A stretch of 64,000 nucleotides of DNA. Origin: Cadophora sp. MPI-SDFR-AT-0126. Lineage: Eukaryota; Ascomycota; Leotiomycetes; Helotiales; Ploettnerulaceae. Both the position numbers and the translations under genes were made by a program. The notes under the pieces are model-generated. The model did no database searches, was not told where the DNA came from, and was given only the letters and a program-made list of their open reading frames with translations. This document shows positions 11,954-23,408 of the stretch, in pieces; position 1 is the first letter of the stretch, and every line of letters starts with the position of its first letter. The DNA is taken from assembly GCA_020747065.1 (NCBI GenBank), contig JAGMVK010000003.1, forward strand, positions 1,922,001-1,986,000, in the 5' to 3' direction.

Positions 11954-14512
11954 CTAAGAATAAATCATATAATCCCACAATTCATTCGAAAACCTCTTTT
12001 TGATATCCTCCAATGCCCAGCCCTGTCCCTCCCCAATCTCCCTCAGCGTCTCCTTGAATAGCGGAATAGCGTCCCTATAAGCATCTTCCTTCAAATACTG
12101 CCTCGCCGGCTTCCCCCTCATATTGATACTCTCCCACTCCTTCGCCCAATGCGGGCGCACATTCAACAGCACACCATGCGAGTCGCGGTAAGACATCCAG
12201 AGATCAGCGACGCGTTGCAGGAACGGGACCCACTCGTTGTCGGTGACGGCGTCGGGGATGCTGATGACTTCGATGGAGGCGGTGCCGAAGGTGTTGCCAT
12301 TTTGGGGCGCCATTATGATGTTGGAGTCGCCCATGATGCGCAGTTCGAGGGTGAGGCGCATGGGCGTGTCGTCATCTTCGTAGCAGAGGTTGATGATGTC
12401 CCACCAGGCGCGTTGGACAATGCTGTAGTCTGGTTGGGTTGGGTCGGAGGCGAGGGCTGGGATGGGAATCTGGAATTCCATGTCGCGGACGATGGAGTTT
12501 TGAATCTGCTCTGGACGTCAGCACTGATACTCCTTCGCTGCTATAGCAGTCTACTGAACAATGGATTTGAATAGATAGAACGGGATGGGGACTTACACCA
12601 CGTCTAAAGTGCAACGCATTCGGCATGCTCGTCTTGATCGTCTCCGTTTTCCCTTGAGCAAATCCGACAAACTCAAACGGCGGCAAGGCAACCATTCCAA
12701 ACGTAGACAGGATCGCAGCCTGCCATCTACCAGGAAACGCCTGGAAGATGGGATTCTCCGTAATGACACCCCCGAGCCACCCTTCAATCCACTGAATGAA
12801 CGTCATAAACGGACTCGGATACTCCACTGCGCCTTCCTTCTCATCCGTCGCGTTCCAGGTATTGACCCACGCCTGTTGGGAACGTGTGAACCAGAACCAT
12901 TCGCTGTAGTAGTCCTCCTGGGCGCGCTTCTTGAATTCTACTAGTGCGGCGGCGTACTGGGCGTCTGTGAAGGTCTTGCGGAGAGCAATGGGGATGTCGT
13001 TGCGAGAGAGGGGAGGGATAGCGAGTCCAATGTCGGGTTTGTAAGGCTCCATAATTGCATATGACATCTTATCAAGGGCGAAAGTGATGTGTGTTACTAT
13101 TCCTAGGAGACCGAAACATCCTGCTGCGGCTTTGAGATGTGCTGGATCAGAAATGGTTCGGTGCTCGCCGTTTGCGTCAACATATTCCACTGCTCGGACG
13201 TAGTCATTGATGGTTTGATGGCGGCGACCAGCACCGTGACAGATGGGACCGTTCACACCTCCAAATGTGACTCTGGATTCGATTAGAGAGAAGTCACTGA
13301 AAGAAGTAGAAACTTACTCCACAAGAATGACATCCACAGGCAAGGTCCACTTATCATTAGCAACTGCCCATCGTCTGAACTGCTCATTAGTAACCGAAAC
13401 ACCAACTCGAACCAGCGCTTTTTCTGCTCCAGTAGTAGCTGTTCCTTCAGGAGCAGCCAGTTGGATGACCTTCAACTCATTTTCAGGATCAATGTATTCC
13501 GGTGCGATGCTCATGACATCTGGGATTGTCGTCACTTGCTCAAGGTTGAGAAGAGAGACCAAAATCTGCTTATCTTCCGAGAAAGTCGAACTCCAGGAAT
13601 GTCTGTAGCCGCTACATCTGACACGGAAGTCGTTAACTTTTGCCCACTTGACGAGGTTCTGGAGACCGAGGATCGTCTTGGGGACGAATGTCCACTTGGG
13701 GGTGTTGGAAACACTCTTGCCCCAGTTGCGGAAGTCTGTGTTTCCATGAACCTATAGAATATTAGTCGCGATCTTGGTGTAGTTCGACCAATGCAGAAGG
13801 AAATAGCGCTCAATCATAAGCGAATCCACGTCCTACCACTTGCCAACTAAATGACCATCAGGTCGTCCAAGCCAAAGATTCTTCGAAACACACCACAATA
13901 CATCACATTTCATAGGGAAGTTGCATGAAAAGGAAGGACAAGTCTTACCTCCATAGCCTTAGTCTCAGCCACATCCTCAAAAATCCTCGGGTAGCCCTTC
14001 GTACTAGCTTCCGCCCCCAACTTCTGGACAACCTCACCCTCCGTAGCCTTATGCTCAGGGTGGAACAACTCATGGATGTCCTCCTTCAAATCCTCCAAAA
14101 GCTTGCGGAAGTGGTGTTTGACCGGCGGACTAGGCGGTAGAACGAATGCCCCTCCCGTCTTACCACCAGCGGTTAAAACCTCTTTCTCGCTCTTGCCGTC
14201 CATGAACGCCTTGATCCGCAACTTCATACTTTCATCAAGTTGTTCGAATGCATCTTTGAAGACCTCGGTGTTCTTGAAGACATGGAGAAAGCCACGAAGG
14301 TGGACCTCGGGATCGACATTCTTGTTTCGAATGTCCCAAAGATGTTCTTTGAGAGTTGCGATTTGGACGAGCGGGAAGTCATCCTTGATCAGGTCAATTT
14401 GATCGATGATCTCGCCGAGAACAAAGTGTGTATTGAGGTTCTCTCGTGGAGGTGTGGGGAGTAATTCGTCGAGCATCTTGCTCTTCTCGAGCAGTTTCTC
14501 ACCAAGAGCCAT
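11954..14512 (-). CDS. FAD-linked oxidase, aldonolactone-oxidase (ALO)-like, with N-terminal extension
   Basis: Four exons give 742 aa: 13949-14512, 13318-13751, 12597-13272 and 11954-12508. Residues from about 200 carry a VAO-type FAD-binding domain (WTFVPKTILGLQNLVKWA, then RCSGYRHSWS, later GVNGPICHGAGRR). The C-terminus has the sugar-1,4-lactone-oxidase end with RPHWAKEW, the motif seen in D-arabinono-1,4-lactone and gulonolactone oxidases. Exon 1 adds about 188 helical, charged residues (LGEKLLEKSKMLDELLPTPP) not present in ordinary ALO enzymes (about 530 aa). The substrate is unknown; this is probably a divergent relative and not the erythroascorbate enzyme itself. I see no signal peptide. 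Confidence 0.85.
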
Positions 14513-15619
14513 GGCTGCAGACGAGGCTGAGGTAAGAATAAGCGATGTATATTTGGAGCAACCAACAAATCAAACACTAAGAACACGTCGATACAGATTT
14601 TCACGTCGAAAAAGGAGTAAGTATCGATAAGGCTCGAGGATAAAGGAAGACTATGAGGAATTGAGAGAAAGAAAGAGAATATAAGTACTCCAGGCATCCC
14701 TGGGTGTACACAGCCGTGGATTTGGGTGGTGGTACAAGTCACATTTTCAGCTCCGGGCCGCCAAGGGCACGGTTGGTGTCCTCACGTCAGCAGCGAATGG
14801 CAGCGCTTCCCATTCTGAGAGCCACAAAGGTGTGAGATGATTGTCCTGGGATTTCATTGGAGAGATCATGTTCAGCTTTTATGTTGATAGGCAGGTGCTT
14901 TAATGTGGTTCCTCCGGCCCCTCGCGAGGCTGAGCTGAACCAACATGTCCGCTGGGGAGCATGGTGGTAACCGCCCCCGATTTGCAGGATTGATTTCGAT
15001 GATGACACCATTTGGATAGGAGGATAGACCGCCTGATGGTCAGATTTTTCTGAAGCTGGGACGTAATTGTGGTGGGTTGGGTCCACCGTCAATCGGTGAG
15101 CCTGTTGAGTAGGTCTCAAAAGATCGCAGCCTAACATGAATTGGATAACGCCCGCATGCCCCAAACGGCAGTTCCCGAGAACGGATCTTATGTAGGGCTG
15201 AGAAACAATTTGCTTCTCCTAGTTGGTATCATCTGCTTTTATCGGATGTCTCGCATAGGTTTTCGTCCACCCTTGGCCTGACAAAAGAATGAAGGTTGCA
15301 TGGCTTCAACTTTGTGCCGACTGTACGACACGACTTTCAGAACGACGATAACAAAACCTGCTCCTACTGGAAACCCAGACTACTAGAACGTGCACTTGTG
15401 TCGAGAAGACGTTCTCCAATGCAAGTACCCAGCTCGGGTCTCGGCGGAACAAAACACAACTAATTAACAACATGGAACACAACAAAAGCAGTTTTGACAA
15501 GGTTTGGGTATCGTATTATGTCTATGGATATTCCCTAGATCATCCACGCAAGTGTGAAAAGTATCGCAAAATCAGGCATGCAAGGAATGCAAAATTGCCA
15601 ACGTTCAGCCAAGGCAAAC
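14513..15619. other. Gene-free stretch
   Basis: About 1.1 kb upstream of the oxidase and downstream of the penta-EF-hand gene. Only short frames without motifs are present; I see no RNA gene or repeat. Confidence 0.5.
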
Positions 15620-16733
15620 CTATCTTTGCTTGAGAATCTCGCTCAGAAAGTCCTCACTGTTCACCATTAGCATTTTTTTTTCTCTCTCTAGAGATCTTCG
15701 GTAAGATACTTACAAGGACAATGTTATGTACCCATCCCGATCGTCGTCATATTTCTTGAAGACATCAGTCATCCTCTTCAAGCTAATGCAGCTCTGAACG
15801 AAGAGGTCGAAACTGATCGCTCCATCGCGTCTCTTGTCAAAAGTTCTGAACAAGGTCTCCACAAATGGCGGACTGAGTCTGTATCCAAATGCGACCAGCG
15901 CATTGGTGTATTCATCCAAGCTGATATTTCCACTTCTGTCAGCATCGAATCGATCGAAGAGAGATCGCCAAGCAGCCAGAAAGCCCCAGAGACCGCAGAA
16001 CTCCTCGAAGCCGATTGTGCCAGAGCGATCGCTGTCGAACATGCGGATCATCATCTTCACAGTGTGGGGGTCGAAGGAGGACCAGTCGCCGTTCACAAGC
16101 GCTGCTCGGAGCTCTTTCTCTGTCAGATGGCCGGTTCCTGCGCGATCATATGTCAGCATTTGCATCTAAAGAGTATAAGAGGGTGCAAATATACCGTCTT
16201 TATCAACTGCTTTGAAGAGTGGCCAAAGGGCAGGGTCTGCGCCATTGGGAGGAGCGGGGGATGGAGGAGGTCTTGAAACTGGTGGGGGTCTGTTTTGGAC
16301 TGGAGCCGGTCTTTGGCCATAGCTGCCAGGAGGAGGAGATCCATAGCCATGGTTTGGCTGAGGAGAACCATAGCCGTAGTTTGAAGGTTGCATACCGGGT
16401 GAGTGCCCTGGCGAATGTCCAGAAGCGCCGTGCTGATTTGGGAGAGGAGGGGCAGGCTTCGCGTACTGCTGCTGCTGTTGCTGTTGTTGTTGAAGTGCTG
16501 CGTAGCTTGTTGGATGAGGTTGTTGAGGTTGCGCCTGCTGACCGTAGGATGGAGAGTTCTTCTAGTATCGGGCATTAGCACCGCGTCATCGTCTTCAGTG
16601 TTGGTGAATGGATATTACCCTCTCGGGTTCTGCGAATCTAGGAACGATGTTCAGCTCGAGTTGCTAGGGTGGGGCACAGCAGGTTGACTTACGCAGGCAA
16701 AGAATCCGGATTGAAGGTGCGATTGTAGGCCAT
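15620..16733 (-). CDS. PEF1: Penta-EF-hand calcium-binding protein (PEF1/ALG-2-like)
   Basis: Five exons give 295 aa: 16693-16733, 16619-16637, 16195-16561, 15714-16137 and 15620-15656. The N-terminal 125 residues are Gln/Pro/Gly/Tyr-rich and disordered, with a poly-Gln run and NYGYGSPQP/NHGYGSPPP repeats, as in yeast Pef1 and peflin. Five EF-hands follow: DKDGTGHLTEKEL, DSDRSGTIGFEEF, DADRSGNISLDEY, a weaker DKRRDGAISFDLF, and DDDRDGYITLSFEDF at the end. The fifth hand is usually the dimerisation hand in this family. The first EF loop is split by an intron exactly at its Gly codon. The protein is likely a calcium-dependent adaptor in membrane traffic or budding. Exon 2 is only 19 nt. Confidence 0.9.
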
Positions 16734-17247
16734 GTTAAGGTTCCTGTTGGTAATAGACAAGACTCGACGGAGGGCTTGTGATGTGTTGATCAGCGGGGAC
16801 GTGAGTTGTTATGTTGTTGCACGAAATAGGAGGGGAGCCTTTGACAGCCTCGAGAGCTGGTGACTGAGCCCTGTCACTGGGCGTGGCTTGGGCCAAAATC
16901 CGCAACCCGGCTTGAGACTGTGCGGCGCAAGACAATGGAGAAGGCACTGGGTATTTCGCAGTATTCTTATGTTAGAAGAAATGGTATTATTCGACTCTCT
17001 GAATGGAATGGAATGGCTGCGCAGCGCTGTGTCAAGATATCCCAACACTCGAGGTCTTGACAGCTCCAAAAAGATTGTGATTGTTCTTGTTCTGTGACAG
17101 CGAGACCCTGCTCTGATCGGATAGCGGGCCCAGAAGATTGGCTCGGCACCAACTGAGTGGAACTCCTCCACTCCACTACGTACTTTCAATTTCAACATCT
17201 CACAGACTCATACTTCCCTCCTGCTCTTCCATCTTGACATCATTAAC
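16734..17247. promoter_or_regulatory. Shared divergent promoter region (PEF1 / ChaC)
   Basis: 514 bp between two divergent genes. It must contain both promoters. A CT-rich stretch precedes the ChaC start (17195-17240). No specific binding site is identified. Confidence 0.4.
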
Positions 17248-18147
17248 ATGTCTGCTGACTCGGGAGCTTCAGAGTCCGAATTCTGGCTATTTGGTTATGG
17301 GTAAGCCATTTTTCACAAGGAACTTTGTGCCTCTAGTACGACTGACATGGCATTTCAGAAGTTTGATATGGAAACCTCCACCGCATTTCGGTGAGATTGC
17401 TGAGCCACCGCATACCCAGATTCTGTTATTCATAACAGTATAGACCGACGTATACCAGGCTTTGTAACTGGATATGTTCGTCGGTTCTGGCAGGTTTGTA
17501 TTTCTGTTAATAGGCATAGGATGAAGGCTTATGGGTGAATCAGGCAAGGTATGGAGCGTGCAAAATACCCAAGGCTTTACTAAAATGAACAAAGTCAAGA
17601 TCATCGAGGAACGCCTGAGGCCCCTGGGAGAGTAGTTACTCTAATCGAGCGCTCGTTTTGGCAGACGTTGAAAGACCCCCATCCTTCCGGATCTGAAAAG
17701 GTCTGGGGTGTAGCCTATCGAATCGAGGCCTCAAAAGTCGCTGAAGTCCGCGAATATTTGGACATCAGGGAGATCAATGGATATACCATCCACTACACTC
17801 CCTTCCACCCGAGCGACGGATCTTCAACGATACGAACGCTCGTCTACATTGGAACACCTGAGAACGACCAGTTTATGGGACCGCAAGATCCGCAGAAACT
17901 AGCGGAGCATATCCATGCAAGTATCGGCCCCAGTGGGCTGAACAAAGACTATCTGCTGCACCTGGATGTGGCTCTGGAAAGTTTGAGTGCAGAGAGTGGA
18001 GATGAGCATATCAAAGACCTCGCCGAAAGGGTCAGGAGGCTCGAGAGAGCGGCGAATATTGATGGAATTCACGCCACAGCAGAGGCACTTGGCCGTGAAC
18101 TTAAGAAGGTCAGTAGCACAGACGAGCAAGAAGAGACGGAGAAGTAG
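17248..18147 (+). CDS. ChaC-type gamma-glutamylcyclotransferase (glutathione degradation)
   Basis: Cytosolic enzyme that splits glutathione into 5-oxoproline and Cys-Gly. The model has five exons: 17248-17300, 17359-17390, 17444-17493, a 5-nt microexon 17544-17548 and 17595-18147, giving 230 aa. It starts MSADSGASES and reaches the substrate-loop motif FGYGSLIWKP, split by an intron. The conserved stretch RRFWQASQDHRGTPEAPG, containing the putative catalytic Glu of the family, is intact only if the microexon GCAAG is spliced in. Its flanking introns are 50 and 46 nt. Without it, the only in-frame alternative gives WQVYHRGTPE. KVWGVAYRIE and a charged C-terminus complete the domain. Family length (about 200-250 aa) fits. 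Confidence 0.9.
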
Positions 18148-18524
18148 TTTCGGAGAAGCCTTTTCGTTTCCCAATTTGGGCAAGTACCGCCATAGACAGA
18201 TCAGACCTGCAGTAAGTGCAGTCTTCAAGAAATAACCCGCAATGACCCTCGATCAAAGTGATCTTGGTCGAAATTTCGGAAGCTCAGCGTGTGAATTTGT
18301 GAGACAATAACAGGTAGGAGATCCCCCCAAACGCCGAGCAGAGCGTAAGGCTCGCCAACGAACCGCATCCATAGACCACGCAGGCTGACCGTCGATGACC
18401 ATCTAAAAGATGACCCTCAAGTTTCGCACCACACAATTAACTTTCGCTGCTCCCCAGCGGACTTTTCTTGTCCTCAAATCGTACGTACCGACGCAAGCAA
18501 GGTCCGAGAGAATATCATGGCCCG
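18148..18524. other. Convergent intergenic region
   Basis: 377 bp between the ends of ChaC (+) and the RRM gene (-). It should hold both 3' ends; no hairpin or repeat stands out. Confidence 0.4.
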
Positions 18525-19446
18525 TTAGTTCCAACGTCCACCGCCCTGTTGCTGATCGCCTCCTGCATATCCTCCACCTCCATATCCTCCTTGGCCGCCG
18601 CCAGAATATCCTCCTCCCTGGTTTCCACCGTAGCCGCCTTGATTTCCACCATATCCTCCGCCTCCTTGTCTATCTCCGTAGCCACCGCCGCCTGGGAATT
18701 CTGTCAGCCATTGACCAACCAAGATTGAGGATCGTATTGTCAAATTCCATTCCCAGTGTTGAGGTTCGCGATGAACCTCAATGTCTGTTATGGAGCTTGG
18801 AATAAAGCAATAGACAACTGATGTCAAGAAAGGCACGTACCACCATATCCACCGCCGCCTCGTCCATATCCACCGCCTAAAGCTTCGTTAGCTATGCACG
18901 AAACAAATTCTGAAGCCTGGGTCTCGATTCAAGTTCTATGACTTTGAACACAGGGTGTGGTCAAGTTCGGGTAGACGTACCACCGCGGCCACCGCCAAAT
19001 CCGCCACCTATTACACATTAGCCGCAATCACACGAAGCATCTAGAGGGAAGCATACCACCACCGCCGCCTCCGGAGCCACGCTCGCTAGCCTTATCGACA
19101 CGAATGGTGCGGCCGTCGAACTCAATGTTGTTCATAGCGGTGATAGCTGCTTCGGCATCGGCATCGGATCCATAGCGGACGAAGCCGAAACCACGGCTAC
19201 GACCAGTATCGCGGTCCTTTACGACGACCTGTTCATCAATTGCGATCAGTATTGTTGGTGCTACAGTCGGACAAAGGGACTTACAGCCTCCTCGACTGCG
19301 CCGAACTCCTCGAACTTCTGGCGAAGCGCATTCTCATCTGTGTGCCATGCAAGGCCACTGTATCAATGGTCAGCTCCTGTCGTATTGAAATGGGAAGTAG
19401 GCGCAAATGCGCGATTGCGAACTTACCCAATAAAGAGCTTGGACAT
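18525..19446 (-). CDS. Glycine-rich RNA-binding protein (single RRM)
   Basis: Six exons give 164 aa: 19427-19446, 19285-19357, 19057-19228, 18981-19007, 18841-18876 and 18525-18691. One RRM occupies residues 3-80, with RNP2 LFIGGLAW and RNP1 RGFGFVRY. The tail is almost pure GGYGG/GGGYSGG repeats ending GGGRWN. This is the classic GRP7/CIRBP-like layout, which suits an RNA chaperone or splicing and stress factor. Exon 1 is 20 nt and splits the RNP2 motif. Two tiny exons of 27 and 36 nt in the Gly tail are both flanked by phase-1 introns and are multiples of three, so either could be skipped without shifting the frame. Confidence 0.92.
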
Positions 19447-22400
19447 CTTTTGGGATGTTGCTGGAGTAACCTGAATCAAAGTCTCAATTTCCGCGCGCAT
19501 CCAGACACAAGAGAGCGCGTCATGGCGATGGTGACTGTGAATATACGGAAACGGACGGGACGCGGATCACGCAAAGAAAGTACATCGAGGCAGAACATGG
19601 CCTCCGCTGACGCGGAGTAGGAATGGAGTTGTGATATGACATGTGGGAGGTGAGTTGAGGTGATGAGATCGAGTAGGAGCAGGAGCAGGAAGGTCAGCGC
19701 ATAGCAAGCAGAAGAATCAGACGAACTGTGAGAGAGTGTGTTGAAGTCGTGGGTGACCGAAATCGAAATCGAAGATGAAGTTGATGTTGTTGGTTGGTTG
19801 ATATGACCGACAATCTTGGTGAACGACTGAAAGGACAGTGCGCACGGTTGATTGAAGAAGTAGGGAAGAAGGAAGGAAGAAGTTGCGATTTTGGGGGATC
19901 GCAAAAGAGGATGTAGTTGGAGAAGAGGTGGTGGGTGTTGGAGGGAGGAGAAAGAGCGCGAGGTGGTGCAGTAGCGGGGGAATATGAAGAAACTTGCCCC
20001 TCGTCTCGCCTAATCAACTAGCGCTGAGGTCGCAATCGCGCTCTTTCTTTCACTGTTTTACCTTCACAGTCACTTCAGTCACTTTCAGCTTCTCTAGGTT
20101 CACTCTTTGAGCAGATTCATATTTATATTCATGCTCAGACCGGACCAGACCAAACCATACCAGACAAACCCTGAAACTTTTCACTTTTTGCATGTTTACT
20201 TTGAGGCCACATCTCACTACTGCGGCTCGCCGTCCTTGATTGAATGACCGATGGATTTTCTCTTTGCTTGCTTGCTTTGCTTTCTTGCTGCTGCCCAAAT
20301 TTGCGAGCTCCTGCCTACCTGCACCTGCCTGCATGCAGTCCGACAGGGGAGAGTACTGAATTATGGCTCGATGGCTTTTGCATGCTTTTACGAATCTGAG
20401 CAGCTGGCAAGTGAGAGGCAAGAGAGGACCTGGGAAGCATCCAAGTGGGGTCGATGCCGGGGCTAGTGTTGTGTGGCAGCAAGGTTGCTCCTCCAATCCA
20501 GTGGGCTCGCCACACCCACCTCCATCACCTCACGCCGCGTAGAGCCCGGCCAGAACGAAGTCGAGCAGCCCAACCAAGACAAATCAGAACAAAGCAGAGC
20601 ATTGGCCGTGGCCATGACAGTGCTTGCGGCAAGCAGAGTCCAGAGGAGAGAGAAGCGGTCCGCCTTACCAAGCCATGCCGGCTGAAGTCAAGTCGATGTC
20701 AACTCTACAGTACACCCGCTTGGGCTGTGGCGCTGGATTGGAGCGCATTTTGGCCTGTGCATTCCTCCTCCCTCTCCCTCTCCTCCACATAAGCATGGCC
20801 ATGGCATAGCAAGCATGGCGTGGCCTAGAAGGGAAAAGCTGCAGCTTCGTGTGCGTGCAAGGGCGAAAATCTGGCATCAAACGCATGTTGACCCCTTTCC
20901 AGTCTGCCCAGTCTGCGGAGCGAGCAAGATTTGGCCTTAAGGGCTCATAGCAATGGCATTATACGGTATTGCCAGTACGAAGTAATCCTCACATCCTGTA
21001 GGGCTCCGAATTTGGGGAGAGCAATAGGCCGATGACACTCACCATCCCATGGTAAGGCCAGGGCCAACGTTTGAAGCATCATTGGACCTCCAATCACTCA
21101 CTCGATGAAGCAACGACCCCGTATCGAGGCCGCTAGAAAAGAAACTCCGGCATCAAGCCTAAATATGCAGGCAGGGCGGGTTAGTCAGTAGTCAGAAAAT
21201 GCGAGGAACTGGCAACAAAAGCGGAAAGACGTAATGCTACTTGCATCATTTTCCATGAAAAGATTCTGTTTGTGTTTGCCGTTCTGCTTTTTGAGTCGTT
21301 GCTCCGATGTGCGGTGGCAAGGATGAGCGGGATGGAGGATGTGCTGGGATAGTCCCACAGATTCCGGTCCCTTGTCCCTCCCCGTCTTCGAGGTGGAGGT
21401 GATATGATGATCGAGTACTGTAGGATACGATATGTAGGGAAGGATGTGATTTTTTTGGCGGGGCGGGGTCCAGACGAGGCTTGGAAGAGCCGAGGGGGAG
21501 GGGTAGCTGGCTGGTGGGTTAAAGCATGAGATATCATAATCGACCCTCCCCGGGGAAAAAAAGGAAGAAAGAAACGGGATAAAACGAGGGGAAGGACACA
21601 ATAGAAAGCATCTGAGGAATATTGTTAGTACTCCTCTCGTCTCCTTACCTTCCTTCTTGTGCCGCTTCTAGCTTTCTCCTGTCTTTGTACGAAGTACTCC
21701 CAGAGATGTGTGGAGTTCGGGTCAACCATTTCCACTCCAGCTCGATGGCAAGGGTCCAGTGCTGTGGGTGCAAGGAGGCGGAGTGGAGCATGGGGTGGAG
21801 TGAGTGGAGGCAGGACTCCCCCCCTTATCGATAAGAGTACGCTAACAAGATTAGCGTGACACTAGCCTTTCGACTTGGACTTCTGCTAGACTTCTGCTAG
21901 ACTCACACTCGCTCGCTCGCAGCATGAGCTGGTGGGTAGAAAGAAAAAAATAAAAGTACCTACATTGAAAAAAGCATCCACACATCATACCCTCACTCTC
22001 TTTCCTGTATCGGCACATCTGGCTCTCTGGTCCCATCGTGCGCACGCAGCCTGTGAAAATGACTGCAACCCTGTCCTTCTGCATTTGGCCCGTGATAGAA
22101 ATTTGGTCTACTGCCAAAGAAAGCTCTAATGCCTGTCCGCGTGTCTGCGTGAACTTACTCAGGAAGTAAACAGACTGCGGACTATCATGACGCGGCAGGA
22201 TTCTGGACCAACAGTAGCACCCACAAAAAGAGAGGAGGGCAGTGTAAGATAAGCCGGCCAGTGGGGGCACATGCTTGACAGCTTCAGCAAATCAAGCCAC
22301 TGATCGAAACAACAAAAAGAAACCTCAAGATCTTTCTGGCCCATGAGCGGATGCCATTCTCGAAACGGTTAGTTCATGTTTCCTCCCCTACCCGATGCAA

Positions 22401-23408
22401 AGCTCAGATGCTAAGTGGCCGCTCAAAGCTTTGATATCAAGAGATCGAACAAGCTCTGATGTAGGTATAAGGATCATCCAAGGAAGGGGACAAACAGCAA
22501 GTCGCAGATCTTGCGTAGCGGCCCAATCCACGGACTGCCCTACCCTGAGGTCACCGCTATCGTGGTGGCTCATATGCTTGACATCGTTTCTCACATCGGC
22601 TACACATCATGTGATAATCTCACGAGAAGAAGAATCTCTCTGTTGGAGGCAAGGATTCGACCCGCCAGATTTGGAACCCCAGGAAGATCCCTTGGCCCTT
22701 ACCTTACAAGTACAGTGTAGACATACTGGAATGGCCCAGGGCTGCATATAAGATCGCTATAAGACTCGTAGGGCTGAAGCCGATGCACACCGCTGTTTAA
22801 CTTCGCTGCCGTCATCTCCAGAAATCTCACTGCACCATTCCATGTGCGCCATGTCCAGGACAGCCCCATGAAATGATACCAGATTCCGGCCTTTTCCCCT
22901 CCCAGGGCCAGCTCTTATGCAGGGGCACCGCAAAGGTCTGGGATTTTCATGTTGATGATGATTGGTCTGTATCGCAATAGGATGACACTGGTCAGGTTGC
23001 AGTCCTTTTCTTTCACTCTTCTGACTAAAGAGCGAGTATGGTATCCGTTGAGGAAAAGTATGATTTGATTTGCGAGACACAGACTGTGGGAGATTCCCGT
23101 CTGATTCGAAGTTCAAGCAACAGTTGTGGCATGACCCTAGTTGGGCAGGCGCGATGTGCGTAAATGCCTACAATGGCGGAGGTAGCCCTTGAGACTTCCC
23201 AACCTAGTCTGAATCATGATCAGAATAAAGCCTAAGTCTTTTCATGAATACAAAGAAGCAGACAACGACGATACTTTGACCATGTGTTCCATCCATCAGT
23301 AGATGTCCAGAGACGACATTCCAAGTCACTGAAACCTTCACTCGCAGCCCAACTGACACCACGCAGAGTTGCCACCGGACATGAGGATTCAGTGGTGCGA
23401 TAAAAGTC
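19447..23408. other. Long gene-free stretch (about 4 kb)
   Basis: No open frame over about 145 codons, and none has a domain, plausible composition or splice partners. The minus-strand frames at 21181-21601 and 19476-20017 look like low-complexity promoter or leader sequence. Short local repeats are present: a tandem 11-mer at 21879-21900 and CT/CTTG runs near 20250-20290. A long leader of the RRM gene or a non-coding RNA cannot be excluded. Confidence 0.55.
21879..21900. repeat. Tandem duplication of an 11-mer
   Basis: ACTTCTGCTAG occurs twice head to tail, followed shortly by CTCGCTCGCTCG. It is a minor local repeat inside the 4-kb gene-free region. Confidence 0.8.

Noticed and set aside
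19476..20017. Minus-strand Ser-rich frames upstream of the RRM gene
   Set aside because: Low-complexity Ser/Leu sequence from a CT-rich leader; not connected to the RRM frame by a credible splice.
21181..21601. Two overlapping minus-strand frames (118 and 138 codons)
   Set aside because: Pro/Ser-rich sequence in two frames at once, no domain, typical of pyrimidine-rich non-coding DNA.
22600..22690. Possible tRNA (GGATTCGACCC resembles a B box)
   Set aside because: No matching A box, anticodon arm or acceptor stem could be folded around it.
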